Notes: generated by a model not told the origin, from the letters alone. Shown: positions 34,301 through 46,439, numbered from the stretch's first letter. The stretch is 64,000 nucleotides of DNA from Marisa cornuarietis (GCA_004794655.1 SMMW01000033.1:2173501-2237500), one strand, 5' to 3'. Program-made: numbers and translations.

Positions 34301-36180
34301 CACACTGAAAACACTCGCAATCACACATACAAGGGTAGGAACACAAATCCACCGTTTGGACGAAACTTTTCCCCAAATAAGCTTGTTCCCTTCCCACAAA
34401 CCACATAATCTGAAATGCAAAATGTACAATGCATGAACATGAAAACTTGCAGAATCCTGTCTAGGACTCGATGGGACCGCCTGCGCGTTCTTTCTTTTTT
34501 TCTAAAAATTTTCGAAATGTTCGTACCTAGTGACTGCAAGTCTCTAATGAGTCTGTAAACCCTCTTTGTGAAGCGAAGGTGACTTGTTCAAGTCATAAGT
34601 GCCTATTCACTTTATGTATTCATCTTGAAGATTTATGGGAACTGTAAACTGTTGTGGATGCTCATGTTTTAATTTTTATAGCTTTAAGAAGCTCTGGCTT
34701 TTTTTATTTTCGTTCTTTCAGTATTGCCACCTTCACGTCCTGCTGTGATCCAGCCTTCTCTGCTGGCACGACGTAAAACACCACCAACCAGCCTTCGCAC
34801 CTTAATCCTTTTCCTTTTCTTTCGACTTTTCCACCTTCACGTCTTCTTATTCTTCTTTCTCCAACATTTTTTCACATTGTTTTGCTTAGTTCCAAACGTC
34901 TGCACTTCCTTCTTATTTCAAGTCATGTGTTAAGATTTTTTTCCAAGTCTGTCTTTGGGCCACAGCAACTAACGTACTTGTACTTATGAGAATCAATTTT
35001 TTTCTATTGCAATAACGGACTCCGTGTTTGTCGAGACTTGGGGGGTTTAAAAAGTTTGTGTAAACACTGGCACTTCAGATTGAAAATTGCACGATGTATC
35101 AAACATCTGCGAAAAACTTTCGCGAGACATCATGATGTAAATCAAACTAAAGATTAAAAAAAAAACACCGAGATATGTGCCCACGTACCTTTAGCAGGTG
35201 CTGGCAGATGGCCGCGAGCAGGACTGACAAATACATTTGGCGGAGAAGCGGCCAGGTAAGATGAGGAAACAGACTTACCCAACTATCTCCCCCTTACTCC
35301 CAATCCCCCAGTCGCCCTCTTTGAGTCACAAAAGGGATTGAAATGACGTGGGGAGATATGTTCAGGTCCCTGGCCACGTTTTTCTTTCTGATTCTGCTGG
35401 CGTCCTCGCGCACCAGTGGGTAAAAGTGCCTTTGACACTCTGTCGGCAGCGTGAAGTTTGTCAGGTCGCTGAAACAAGACATACCTCTCTGCCCCCTCCT
35501 TGTTCTGTCTCATTCGATCAGAGCTAATGTCGCTATTGATAGTTGGAGGATAGATTTGTGCTTCTATGAACCTACCCCGTCCTCGCTCGCATCTTCGTGT
35601 CCTTTGTTTCTCCGCCTCTTTGAGAGAGGGAAACATAAAAATGCCTTCATCTGTTTTTTTTTCTCATTTTTTATGCTTTTCGTGTCGCAAACCGCCTCCA
35701 TTTCATCTGTCAAAAACGATCGTACCCTCCCCCCTTTTTCTCTTTCCCTCTTTTTTAATTTTTGTCCCACACCGATCGCTGCAAAGGAAAACTAGATTAC
35801 CAACTCAGTCCTCCTACTCTTCCACTCCCGACAGGAGTATGGGGCACCGAGGGGAATTCTCCCACACAGGGAACCAGTGTCAAAAAGACCCAATCAAACG
35901 TACAAAACTATAAATGATATTTAAAGAATTCAGAAAGGGCTAAATATTAAATTGATACAGGTATCTTATGAGAAACCAATTTCCAGTGATGGAGCTTTGT
36001 CCAGGTGACGTGAATGGTCTAAATGACGGATTAATAACGCCAAGCGAGCAAAAGTGGTGGACCCCTGATGGGATGACTTTCCTCTACTGGCACACATAGA
36101 GCAGGCCATGCTCCAGAGTGTACTTAAATGGTCGCAAGGCACATGGAGGCGGACACCGACACTCTGCTCTCGTTTGATTG
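34300..36180. other. No gene recognised
   Basis: The region 35280-35910 carries overlapping 110-118 codon frames on both strands, driven by pyrimidine-rich sequence; none resembles a known protein. No LINE or SINE signature was seen. Confidence 0.45.
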
Positions 36181-36190
36181 GCTTGGGTCG

Positions 36191-36215
36191 GGTCAGGTCA
36201 GGTCAGGTCAGGTCA
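36191..36215 (+). repeat. (GGTCA)5 microsatellite
   Basis: Five perfect GGTCA units preceded by a GGGTCG variant. AGGTCA is the nuclear-receptor half-site, so the array happens to be a ladder of direct half-sites with zero spacer bases. Confidence 0.92.
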
Positions 36216-36422
36216 GCAGTGACGCACCAGGCTCTGACAACTGCGCTGGCATGGCATGCACTGCAGACTCCTCTTTACCTGCAGGTATATGCTCATGTTG
36301 CTGTTACTGCCTTACGACGCGCGCTACAGGTAGGTGTGGACTTCAGGTGGTCATTACACTTCTGGCGGATATCACAGCTGGGTCCTGAGAGGTCAGTGTC
36401 ACGCATTGTAAGCGATTGAAAA

Positions 36423-36458
36423 CTTTCTTTCTTTCTTTCTTTCTTTTTTTCTTTCTTT
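36423..36458. repeat. (CTTT)n microsatellite
   Basis: Interrupted CTTT run with a T7 stretch inside. Confidence 0.92.
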
Positions 36459-36464
36459 GTATAT

Positions 36465-37800
36465 GTGCTCAGAAGCTTCGCCTTTTCTCTGTAATTAGCA
36501 AGTAGTTCACCTTGGATTGAAATGTTCGTTTCCTATATAACGGCGTTTACTCGAGGCACCGCTGCTAGTCTGCCTCCCTCATCTCAAAGGTGAGGCATTT
36601 TAAGCGTATTCTTCGACGCTTGGACGTTAAAGAAACATTTCTACTGAGATCATGGGAAGGACACAGGAGTGTCAGGAAGAGCAAAAGACCGGAGTTTTCC
36701 TCAGTTTCATTCTCCGCAATGGTAAAATGTCTGACCGATGATTAAAAAAACGAATTTGTTTCTGACCGGTCACTCTTCCTACTTTTAGCAGCGACTGCGC
36801 GTCACATCCATACCCTCCCCGCCCCTGCCTCTCACCTACTTACCCCTAGAAAGGATTATATGGGACGGCTTTTCCTTCTGTACGTTAAAAGTCAACCCCG
36901 GACTTCAGGAGATGGCGGTTTCCTTTTGCGTTCGTTTTCCCCAGTGGATCTTCAAGAATCTGAGGTCTGCTTTTCAGTTTTTCAAGTCCTCCCTAGAATG
37001 ATATTTACATCTGCGGTGGAGAGTGGCGCGACTTTCAATCATCATGGGTTTGCTGGAAATCCGTCTTTCCTTTTCTTGCAGCTCTATCATCGCCACTCCA
37101 GCGGATTTTTTAATACCTCGCTGCCTTAAATAGAACGACAGTGCTGGGCACATTATGTGGGCGTTTATTCGCGTGCGTGAGTGCGTGCGCGCCCATCTCA
37201 ATGTGAAGGAAGGAAGACTAAAACAACTTGCCTGCATTTGCATGTTTGAATGTCTGCTGAAATGCCTACTATAGATGCATAATGAGACTGCGAAACATGC
37301 ACATAGACAGAAAAAAACTTAAAGAACAATAAATTTGGACTCAGTTTTCATGCGCAGAGGTTCTGGTGTCTATATAAACACTTTTTACATCTTGGCTGTC
37401 TAAGAAAAACAAGCCGAATTGACAAACGCGTGGAATAAATTTTTTTAAATGATACATTACTGGATAACAGTCCCGCAAGTATCGCTTTCTGGTGCTTACA
37501 TCCACGCTCGAGGATGCATTTAATATGTTCGTCACTCCGTCAATATGCATACACCGTAAAAAAATCGTTCATGAAATTAAGTCCTTACCCTTTGGGTCAA
37601 CTCAGAAACTATAAATGCAAATAAAGGCAAAACAATGAGAAGAAAAAAAAAGTGGGTGAGTTTCCGAAATCAAAATGGATGGCCGCATCTGAGACCGATC
37701 TGATGTCTGCAACTGTTTTCTAGACACTAAGACCCGCCCTGCTTTACTCTGCCCAAATGCTAAGTTAAAAGGGTTCGGTCTTCCTGTGGGTGGGAGCGTG
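36465..37800. other. No gene recognised
   Basis: Frames up to 89 codons without domains. A small CpG-rich spot lies at 37150-37195. Confidence 0.45.
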
Positions 37801-37805
37801 AGTGT

Positions 37806-37904
37806 AAGATGGCGACAGATGTACATCTGCGTGGCAGACGATGTTCATCCAGTCTGAAAAGATTTTGTCTCCCAGTGGACTTCATGAAGTGCAAGTGTCT
37901 GTAG
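37806..37904 (+). other. YY1-like ATG context with 31-codon frame
   Basis: AAGATGGCGAC at 37807-37817 resembles the YY1 element AAGATGGCGGC that commonly overlaps start codons. The frame from ATG at 37809 reads MATDVHLRGRRCSSSLKRFC and stops at about 37904. It is too short to call a gene. Confidence 0.2.
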
Positions 37905-38147
37905 CCCCAGTCGTCCAGAACTTGCGGTAGGCGAGAACATGTCAAAGCAAGTCTAATGGAACAGCTGAAGGACAGCTTCATAGACCAGCTTAAAGACAGT
38001 CTTGCCTCTATTTCAAGTTACAGAGAAGCCTTGAAAAGGGTCATTACCCGGCAATAACTTATGATATCTAGACTCTTCTTGCGCTGTTTGTCGGGGGTTA
38101 AGTCCTTGACAAAGATTTAATATCTTCGTTTTAAATCAGGAACTGAG

Positions 38148-38450
38148 GTGAAAATATTTTACCACATTGGTAAAGACAGTTTTTAGTGCATCAAGGACTA
38201 GGCTAAGGAAGTTTAGTGCCTACAAACAAATTATTATACGGTGTCAGTTCACGTCCATCAACAATAGAGTTAAGAAATTTGGGCGTGTTTAAATATCATT
38301 TGTTAACATTGATTTTTATAGTACATCAATTGGGATAAAAACATGATAGCTTTATTAAAAACTTACTTGAAAATTAGTTTCGCAGTACATCATCAACATA
38401 GGTAAGGAAATTTAAGTAGAAATTTATAACATTTATATATGTACTAAAAG
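38148..38450 (+). repeat. Loose ~66-bp tandem repeat, about 4 units
   Basis: AGTRCATCAA-type strings recur near 38185, 38252, 38320 and 38383 (steps 67, 68, 63). Units 1, 2 and 4 continue into AGG(T)TAAGGAAATTTAGT-like sequence. Strongly diverged. Confidence 0.45.
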
Positions 38451-38454
38451 AGTT

Positions 38455-39445
38455 TCCTAGAAAAATTTAGTTATTCAAGGAGTTTAAAAAAATATTTTAC
38501 GTTCGATTCGGGTAGCGCTGTGCATTCTACCCAGAAGCTCGACATCAGTTGTCAGTGATGGGTGGAACTGAAGAGGATGCGCTCAAGAAACGAGTGCGTT
38601 CAAGACATGCAGACTCGCCCCTAAGACACACTCAGCACTGTTTGCTTGATCTTTGTTTTCTGAGAGCTGCAAGTCTGGGAAACGATAAGCCCCTTTGGAA
38701 TATAAGCAGCATAATGAAACACAGATTTATCACTTTGACATGAAGGAGACGATTTATTAAACGACTTTTAAAGGTGTGTGAGTTTTTTTTCTAAGATTTG
38801 AAGGAAAGATTGTGGACTTTGCTTTGCTTCAGGTATATTCATTAGGTGCCAAATCCGCGTCGTGTTTTTTAAAATGTATCTGCCGTTGTAGAAACTGGAA
38901 ATATATAAAGAAAAACAAACTCTTTGGGCTCAGGTGTGTTCATTTTTTAAATGTTATATACAACTCATCTTCTTTTTTATTCTATGTCATGAATAATCTT
39001 AGAATAATCTTAGAATGCGAAAAAAGAGTCTGCATTACAGATATAAGAAACAAGAGCTTGAAAGAGAACTACTGTTTCTACATTCAGAAACAAACGAGTT
39101 TTGCTTACCACTTTATAATGATATTTCAACTCAGTTTTGTCTACCACTTTTTCACTTTAGCATCAAGTAAGCCCAGCTTTGCCTTTGGCGGGGTGCTTAT
39201 CATGAAAATAAGTAATGTTCAAACGTTATGTTTGCCAAGACTATTGTTAATCTACTATTATTTTTAAGGACACACATCAACACTGAAAGCTAAGACAAGT
39301 TCAGCAATTTGTTTTTGTGACTGATTCTTTCCATCTCTTTCTCCTTCCTTTCATCACACAAATCAGTCTTGTTTATTTAGATTTAAACCTTTCGGATCCG
39401 TTTTAGCTCTCTGACACACATGTTTGTTGTGTAGTTTGTGGGGCT
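38455..39445. other. AT-rich; one 151-codon frame of doubtful value
   Basis: The plus frame at 38812-39267 is the second longest in the window, rich in Phe, Leu, Ile, Tyr and Cys, with AT-ending codons and no domain or signal organisation recognised. Its composition is what AT-rich DNA gives by chance. No acceptor, donor or promoter signal supports it. Confidence 0.4.
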
Positions 39446-39449
39446 TTTA

Positions 39450-39530
<81 letters not shown>
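39450..39530. repeat. (GAT)27 microsatellite
   Basis: Perfect 81-base trinucleotide run, which produces a spurious poly-Met frame. Confidence 0.98.
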
Positions 39531-39534
<4 letters not shown>

Positions 39535-42500
39535 ATTATTGTTGTTAGTTTCTCTTCGTTAAAGTTCTATCCTATAAGTTTACTTATAAGAATGTGTCTA
39601 TTCTACATAAGAATGTCTTCTTTCATGTCTTTAACAAATTCCTAAAGACAGGCTTAGCGTTGATAGAACGTATGCAACCTTGTTTTGTAATTGGACTCAA
39701 GAAATGTTGCATGCAGTCCAAACCGGTTCCCTGACAACAAAAATGTTCTTTTCAAGAAATTCTTTGCCGATCTTCTCCCCACTTCGGCGTCTGTTTATCT
39801 TGCGGAATTCTAGACACCAACCTTTTGGGGGCAACATTGAAATGAAAGCAATTCCGTCCAGGTATCTCGTCATTTCTTTAACAACAAAAGTGCAGTGTTG
39901 CTCCAGGAATGCTAGAAAGGTCTACAATGCAAAGTTCAAGTAAAACGTTCTTTAAAAAATAATGCGGTGATAGAAACCAGGCATTTTTCAAGATTATACA
40001 AGACCCCTCTGAGGACGGGACGTTCTGAAATGTCACAATGGTATATTCATTGTCTGTATCACTTCTTCTGATCCCAGCGTTGATGTGACAAGTGACGAAT
40101 TATGAAAAAAAGAGCGGGCCACGCCGCTTATGAACCATAACTACTCATTATCTGTCTGAACCTTCAAAACACCTGCCCATATCTTGCAACCAGGCGCGGT
40201 CGGTTCGCTTCGTTAACAAAGAATGCTTGAGAGGCAACGAATAACGAAACCTCTTGTTCTCTGACCCGTTGAATTCCTCCGGCTAGTCTCAAGACCCACC
40301 ACAAATAGACGAGAAGGCACAGACCCACCTGTCTCATCCGAAACAGCTGACGTAGATGCACCGAATGCACCCGATATATCAAAACTGTAAAACTAAATGC
40401 TCGGGAAATTCTCCCTGTCTCAAACGTTTACAGATTGACATATTTTTGGAGGGCGAAGAATCTATTTTCGCCCAAGGTCATTTTCCTGGCCAAAGACACG
40501 TTCACTGATTAACCCTCAATCTCCCGCGATTCACTTAGTCCTCTGTATCTGCTCTTATCCTCACGATAACATCCGGTCTCGCGCAGAATTTGTAAAAGAG
40601 AAGTAAGTCGTACTCTAATCGATTCTGTATATACAAGTTTTTGTGTAGACGCTAAACATTTAGATGTTCTTCGTCCAAAATGCCCTTCCTTTATCCAATA
40701 GATATGAGCAAGTTCAAATGTTTTTACGTAAAACCTAACGTCCCACACCCTACAGTTTGATTGATTCCTACCTTCTGCGTTCAGGATATACTCTGTCTGG
40801 CTTCCTAGAGATGTGCTATGTTTGAAGATTGCTATCACTGGGATTGGAGAGCATTAATCACTTTCACCGAGACTTCCTTTATTGCCCATATTCCATAGAA
40901 AAGCTTGTTGCTTGGCTAAAACCTACCCAGGACTGAATGTTTGACCGGAAGTAGTTTGGAAAGTTGCTTGACGTGTAGTAGACATATTTTATAGAGATGA
41001 ATGGAACTGAACAGTTGCAGGGACGAAAAACAATGTTTCGCGATGTCTCGTAATGTTTGTTATCAAATTGAAGCGAACACGATTTACTTGATTTGTGTAT
41101 CGTATTTTACGGTTTGTTGTGAGGTGTAACTTAAGTGCTTCATATTTTCTGCGGTGTTTATTCGTCTTTCCACGTCTGCGTATGCTCACACCATGTTTCG
41201 CAAACTGTTTTGTGCTGTGTGTTTTACAGTTTGCCAACTATTTTCAGCAAAGGTTTAGTATGCGGCATCATAAGCTTGTAACGGGATTTGGGACATCTTT
41301 AACAGTGTACTTCAAGTTGTGCAAAATGTTTTTTTAAAACGATTAAGCAAAATCCTTTTTTGTCGCTTGTGTCAAGCGCTTGCACACGTCGCTAATCACT
41401 CGAAAGCCTCCTACGTAAACATGGGGCCAAATAGAAGTTTGGAATATACATAAAATACGCATAGCAATCTTTCTCAAAAACTAGCAAACCGTCAAAAAAC
41501 AAAAGTCATGATTTAAAAACAGTTTTGCAATAGGTTTTACTTCTACCAAGTTATGCAAACGAAGCACCAATAAAAATTTCTGTTTATTTTAAAAACTGCA
41601 ATCAGTGTACTTGGACCAAGAAAACGCCAAAGACTACATATCCTATATCTGTCAGCTGCTTGTAAAAAAAACTTTCTGTTGATTTACATCGGAATAAAGA
41701 TATCAGGCTGAGTAAGCCTTGCGTGGTGTGAATATTTTAAAATCTGCGCAAAGCATCACTTCGTTTTCAAAGCCAACAACCTTTGACCACACTAAAGAGG
41801 AAAGTGAGCGGGACGTTTTAATATCCTCAGATATCAAAGCAAGCGTTGACAAAAATGAGACTACAGAATGCGCCAAGATTTCTTGATTAAACACATAATG
41901 GCCTGATCTGTGCCGATTCCAGGAGCAAAAAAAATAGAGATTTAACATTAGTGCCCCAGTGAGCTGACACATGGCTGGAAGCAGAAGCTAGACATCGTGT
42001 CTAGACACAAAACTGTCTAATGCTTTCGATTGAAAAGGATTTTTACGGCCTGGAATCAGCCAGGATTTTATTCCGTGAGTTCTTCCCTTAGCCTGGGCAG
42101 TGGGAAGTGTATTTGAGGGATGAGGTTTCAGAAAGTGGCGATGTCAGCGGGCGAGCAGAGGAGAATGAAACTAGTACAACATCTCCAGAATGGCATTAAC
42201 TCGGGCAGTGGTTCTCGACGCAGACATTGAAGGATTGGTTGACTTCTCAGTTGTTGTCATTTTCAGTACAAGAGATCTTCTAGGAGTGATGACTCATTAT
42301 ATTGTCTGCCGAATAATGCTGACAGATGCGGGCATACCAGGCTAAGGGCTTCTTCAGAGAAATGCATTGTATATACCTCCGATAAGTGCTTACCGAAGAA
42401 ACTGTGGCTGCATCATGTCTCAGATTTTTTTTCATGTTTGCGTATTTCGGGAACCATGTTTGCACAAGTTTGCCATTACAGAAGCTACACATTAACAACT

Positions 42501-42580
42501 TGTTAAATATTTACCCTTTATTTCTGCAAATAATATAATTTTTGTCAATATATATAAAAGAGACTCCACATGCAAAAACT
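39535..42580. other. No gene recognised over 3 kb
   Basis: AT-rich with frames up to 109 codons, none family-like. Contains a small 9-bp inverted repeat (GCAAACTGT / ACAGTTTGC, 41.20-41.24 kb) and CTAGACA-TCG-TGTCTAG near 41990. Confidence 0.45.
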
Positions 42581-42583
42581 GTT

Positions 42584-42669
42584 ATAAAGTAAAACTACAC
42601 CACTTCGTAGACTTTATAATAGTAAGGCTACTATTATTAAGTCTACGAAGTGGTGTAGTTTTACTTTAT
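42584..42669. repeat. Near-perfect 41-bp inverted repeat with 4-nt loop
   Basis: The left arm 42584-42624 begins ATAAAGTAAAACTACACC. The right arm 42629-42669 ends GGTGTAGTTTTACTTTAT. The arms are reverse complements except for one mismatched position, and the loop is AGGC (42625-42628). Transcribed, it would form an almost uninterrupted 41-bp duplex. If the terminal TA pairs are read as a target duplication, the ends would be AAGTAAAACTACACC inverted repeats, as in a tiny Tc1/mariner-like MITE. Alternatively it could be a hairpin RNA source. It has no protein content and no second copy was noticed in this window. Confidence 0.95.
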
Positions 42670-42871
42670 GTTTTCAGTTCTAAAATTAACTTTTCTGGAT
42701 AACGATGAGTTTAAAGTAGCTGTAAAGTTAAAACTCAGTAGTATACCGACTGCGTGACAAGATTCTGTTATTGGTAGCACACAGTACTGGAATGCAGTAA
42801 TGGTCTGCCTATAAGGCTACGACGGTCTGACTTGAAGGCAATAACGAGTTTGCTATTTCGCTGGAGGAGCT

Positions 42872-43115
42872 GCAGGAACCGAGTAGATAAAGAGCTCTAC
42901 TTGTGGGGTAGATGGTAGCTGGTTTGAGGCCCAATTCCACCTGCAGCTGGAAGACTCCTGCCCAGTCTGCACACCAGGTTATTATGGGGGTAAAAAGATG
43001 GCGAAATGAGAGGGCAGGGCAGGGCACGCCTTCTACATGTCGTGTCTTAGACACTGTGAACCACTTGTAGTTAACTGCCATTGACCGGATCAGACCATCT
43101 ACTTTCACGGTGTCC
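42872..43115 (+). mobile_element. tRNA-derived SINE-like element
   Basis: A tRNA-like head runs from about 42877: GAGTAGATAAAGAGCTC for the A-box side, CTACTTGTGGGGTAGA in the anticodon-arm position and GGTTTGAGGCC (42921-42931) as a degenerate B box (one deviation), then CCAATTCCACCTGCAGCTGG. The unrelated body ends near GGATCAGACCATCTACTTTC. The layout matches a tRNA pseudogene head fused to a non-tRNA body. No poly(A) or flanking duplication was established. Confidence 0.5.
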
Positions 43116-43119
43116 TTAC

Positions 43120-45580
43120 ATATTATTTTTTTCCTACCACATGAGAAGCTGTGTATGGGTGAACAAAAAACAGAATAGAATGTTTAGTGGGGCTGCCTTT
43201 ACATGGTTCTAAAGGCTCCGTGAGTCAGCTAAATGGGAGTGAATGCTTATCCTCTGGCGTCGTTATTTCAGTTTATGTTAAAACATAACGACTTGAACTA
43301 CTCCCGTAAAACAGCCACTCCCCCCGTGAACCAGGAGTGAGAACTCTTGGAGTACATGACACGTTCTCCCAACAAGAGCTAAATGTTATTTTTTAAAAGT
43401 TTTCGGACAGAAAAATAACTTGATGCTCGTTTCCATGCAAACATTTTCTTTGTCTTCCTGATTGTTGCTTGAATGATGGACGACCTAAGCAACCAGCGCG
43501 TTAACATTCAGTCAGGGCAATCTAGTACCCTTTACACACCTACATACATTAAAAAAATAAACAAAATGACAAACATAAATAACGGCTGTGTCATCAGAAT
43601 CTTTTGATTAAGCTAAGTTGACCCTTATGTTGTGCCACACATGATACACACTTCTGTTTGTTTCTTCGCGTTCTATTCCAGACTGAAACGGAAAGTTTTC
43701 AGAAACTCAAAGTGGTGAATGCCTTCCAAGACTGTTCTTGTTTTAATCATCAGGTGGTGTCAATGTTCAAGTCTTTCCGTATATCTTTATTTAGAAGTTA
43801 ACTTTAACACTCCCTGCTTCACAAAGTATTGTCAATTAATTTAATTTTTAAATGAGGTGTAACAGCTTAACAAAATAAGTCAAAAAAATTTAACGTTAAT
43901 GCAATAACACACAAACTAGATGAGTAGATTTCAAACAGAAAAAACTGCAATGTTGAAGAAGTTAAAATCTAATACAAACAAGAAATATTTAATCAAAAAC
44001 ATTATTAGTCAACATTAAAACTGAAAGCATGATGGCAGCCCAAGAGCATAACTAAAGAAACAAGAAGATGAAAGAAAACGTTCAAGAAGCTAGCTACTAT
44101 ATGATTTCTCAAATGCAGCAGTTGACCTCTCACTTTTATTCACAAATCGTTTAGTCCTCAAGGCACTTCTGAGACGCCAGGGAGATTTTTGTAAACAAAA
44201 TTAAAGCTTTATGCGAGATGCTGAGTCCGTTTCCTCGTCTCACTAGTAATCTCTTGCACGCAGCGACCCTCAGAACTTCCTCCATCTTGCGCAAGGGGTG
44301 ATCTCTTTTCAAGACACACTGTCCCTTCCTCTTAAGGGCACATCATCTGAAGTGTTCCTGTCTTTTTTCTTCACCTAACGCCTCATTCATTTCACTGTAC
44401 GTCAGTCTTACTAATTCGCCCAGTCTCGCTTGGATCGCAATGGGTTGTCGCGCTTTCAGGTTAAGCTTTGCTGGGCTAGGCACTTCGCTTCCCTCCCCTT
44501 CAGACTGGTGTAACTACTGGTCTTAGGCGCTGGAGCTTAGCCTTCCCGCTCCTCACACCAGGCAAGTGGATGCTGCTGAAAAGACGAGGGATAGCCTCTG
44601 GGGATCCCCCATGACTCGTACTGAATATCATGCGTGTAGACAGGGGCCAGCCATACGTACGGCTGGCGCAGCCGTGTTTATCTGTAGACTAACAAACTCT
44701 GAAATAAGTAACAAACATGTTTCAGGATACATAACAAACATACGTTTAGTTATGATGCACAACTGCTTTTACGAGCTGCGGATACGATTCTGAAGTGTGC
44801 CGCTCCCAGGGTAGTTTCAACCACCGCAATTGTCCCCTATGTATATAAATAGAATTCCATAACCACAACAAGATGCTAGAAAAAAAATGTTAGCTAAAAA
44901 GTACAGCAAAAGATCAAGGACAAAACGTGGAGCAGACTAACCTAGGCCAGTAAATCGAGGGGTTTGTATCTAAGACACAGATCAAGCGTCATTTCTTGCC
45001 ACGAATGCTTCCAGAGCAGGCTTGATTACGAATTTGAGACCCAGTTATTCAGTCTTACAGTTTTCAATATTATTTTCAGTATGTTTTCTGCCCGCTGCAT
45101 CTGTAAAGCTACACTAGTTACAACGAACGAAGATAGGTACTTCAGTACAAAAAAACTAAATATGTCGTGGGCTAAGAGACTATCATGAATTCCAGTGTCA
45201 GCACAAAGAAATGACAAACATCCATTTAACCTGACCCTAAGTCATAACCTTGGAATTAATTCTTTGGTTATGATGCTAGGAGCAGCCTGCTCCAGGTAGG
45301 GAACTCGTTAATTTAAAAAAAAAAACCGCTAGGCTGGAGTTATGTTTCTGTTAATGGTTTCAGACTTTACTACTGCTAACGTTACGAGGTGTTAGAATAA
45401 CGTATCACCTGTCTTTTACATGGATAGTGGTTGTAAGAAGGGAAACGAGGCGGACTAAAGGAGAAAATAAAGGGAGAGATGTGAGGAAGAAGGAAGCAAA
45501 TTGCTCCCCTGTGACGTTTCGTCTTTGATGGCGTCTGGAGCCGAGAGGACCGCGGCTGTCGTCAGCGACTGACAGCAAAG
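43120..45580. other. No gene recognised
   Basis: AT-rich; frames under 80 codons. Includes the palindrome at 44646-44667. Confidence 0.5.
44646..44667. repeat. 22-bp near-perfect palindrome
   Basis: GCCAGCC-ATACGTAC-GGCTGGC is self-complementary apart from one A/C pair. No matching copies were noticed nearby. Confidence 0.9.
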
Positions 45581-45581
45581 A

Positions 45582-45592
45582 AGGGGGCGCTA
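45582..45592 (+). promoter_or_regulatory. CTCF-core-like site
   Basis: AGGGGGCGCTA is identical to the 3' part of the site at 33073-33086. It sits in a locally GC-richer segment (45.5-45.6 kb). The upstream CCASY half is not preserved, so the match is weaker. Confidence 0.25.
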
Positions 45593-45849
45593 CACTCACA
45601 GAAAATACTCCGGCAAAAGCGGTCTGGACGAGATGCCTTAGGTGATGGAGCCGTTTTCTAACCCGAATTATTTTTACATTCTACACCTGGAGTTATAAAA
45701 CGTTTTAAAATAACTTTCCCACCGCAAACAAGAAATATATCTGGTGACAAAGTTATACGATAGATTACAGGTAGAGTGAAGTCTTAAGGGAATTGGTGCA
45801 GTTCAAGAACAAAAAATATCTTCTAAAGCTATGCCCTCTCTTTTACCTA

Positions 45850-45867
45850 CTCTCTCTCTCTCTCTAT
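45850..45867. repeat. (CT)n microsatellite
   Basis: Eight to nine CT units. Confidence 0.85.
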
Positions 45868-46109
45868 CGGTGCAAGCAAAGTGGTGATGATTCTCATCTT
45901 GTTGGTTATACTGTTATTACTTTCTGAGTTTCCTTTCGTTCCTTTGACAGGTGTGCATTTAGGGCAACTACTTAAGTTAGAGTTGGGGTCTGAGTTAGGA
46001 TCTGGGTTTGGATTTGGAGTTCTAACTATATAAGCAGATGAAACGGAAGCAAGTTCTGTTTGCGAAAGACCAATGGAACCATATAAGGAGAGAATAAAAG
46101 ACTGTCTGC

Positions 46110-46430
46110 CCTTGCCTGCCACGTCGGTGTGGGGCGCGGCGGTTGGGAGAATAGTTGCGACCCCTTTGGGGCACGATTAGGGATCGGCGCAAGGGCGAAG
46201 TGGCCCAGCGGGCCCAAGAGCGCTCCGCGATTTGTTTGCCGTTCGAAATGCGAGGTTTGCCCACACTGTCACGATCACGTGCAACCAGACAGCGGCTGGT
46301 GCTGCTGCACGTCAGGGGATGTGACGGCTGCACAGCGAGTTGCACGTTCTTCCATACAGTCAGCACCAGCGCTGCACAAGCGCAGCAGGTTTCAGACCAG
46401 AACTGAGAACACCTGGCCAGGCTAACCAGG
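46110..46430. other. CpG-dense block, possible promoter or exon
   Basis: This 300-base block is much richer in CpG than its surroundings and holds long frames on both strands (up to 114 codons). Such mutual openness in GC-rich DNA is not proof of coding. One plus-strand frame includes KCEVCPHCHDHVQPDSGWCC, an attractive Cys/His pattern, but it matches no zinc-binding family I can name. A donor-like CCAGGTAACA lies at about 46427-46436, after a stop in that frame. A CpG-island promoter with a non-coding first exon would fit, but this is unproven. Confidence 0.3.
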
Positions 46431-46439
46431 TAACACGTT

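Noticed and set aside
38812..39267. 151-codon plus-strand open frame
   Set aside because: Hydrophobic AT-driven composition, no domain, no splice or promoter support. The length is expected by chance in a 64-kb AT-rich window.
39451..39645. Poly-methionine frame
   Set aside because: Translation of the GAT microsatellite.
42584..42669. Canonical pre-miRNA
   Set aside because: Arms are almost fully paired over 41 bases with a 4-nt loop, unlike bulged animal pre-miRNAs. It matches no miRNA seed family I recognise.
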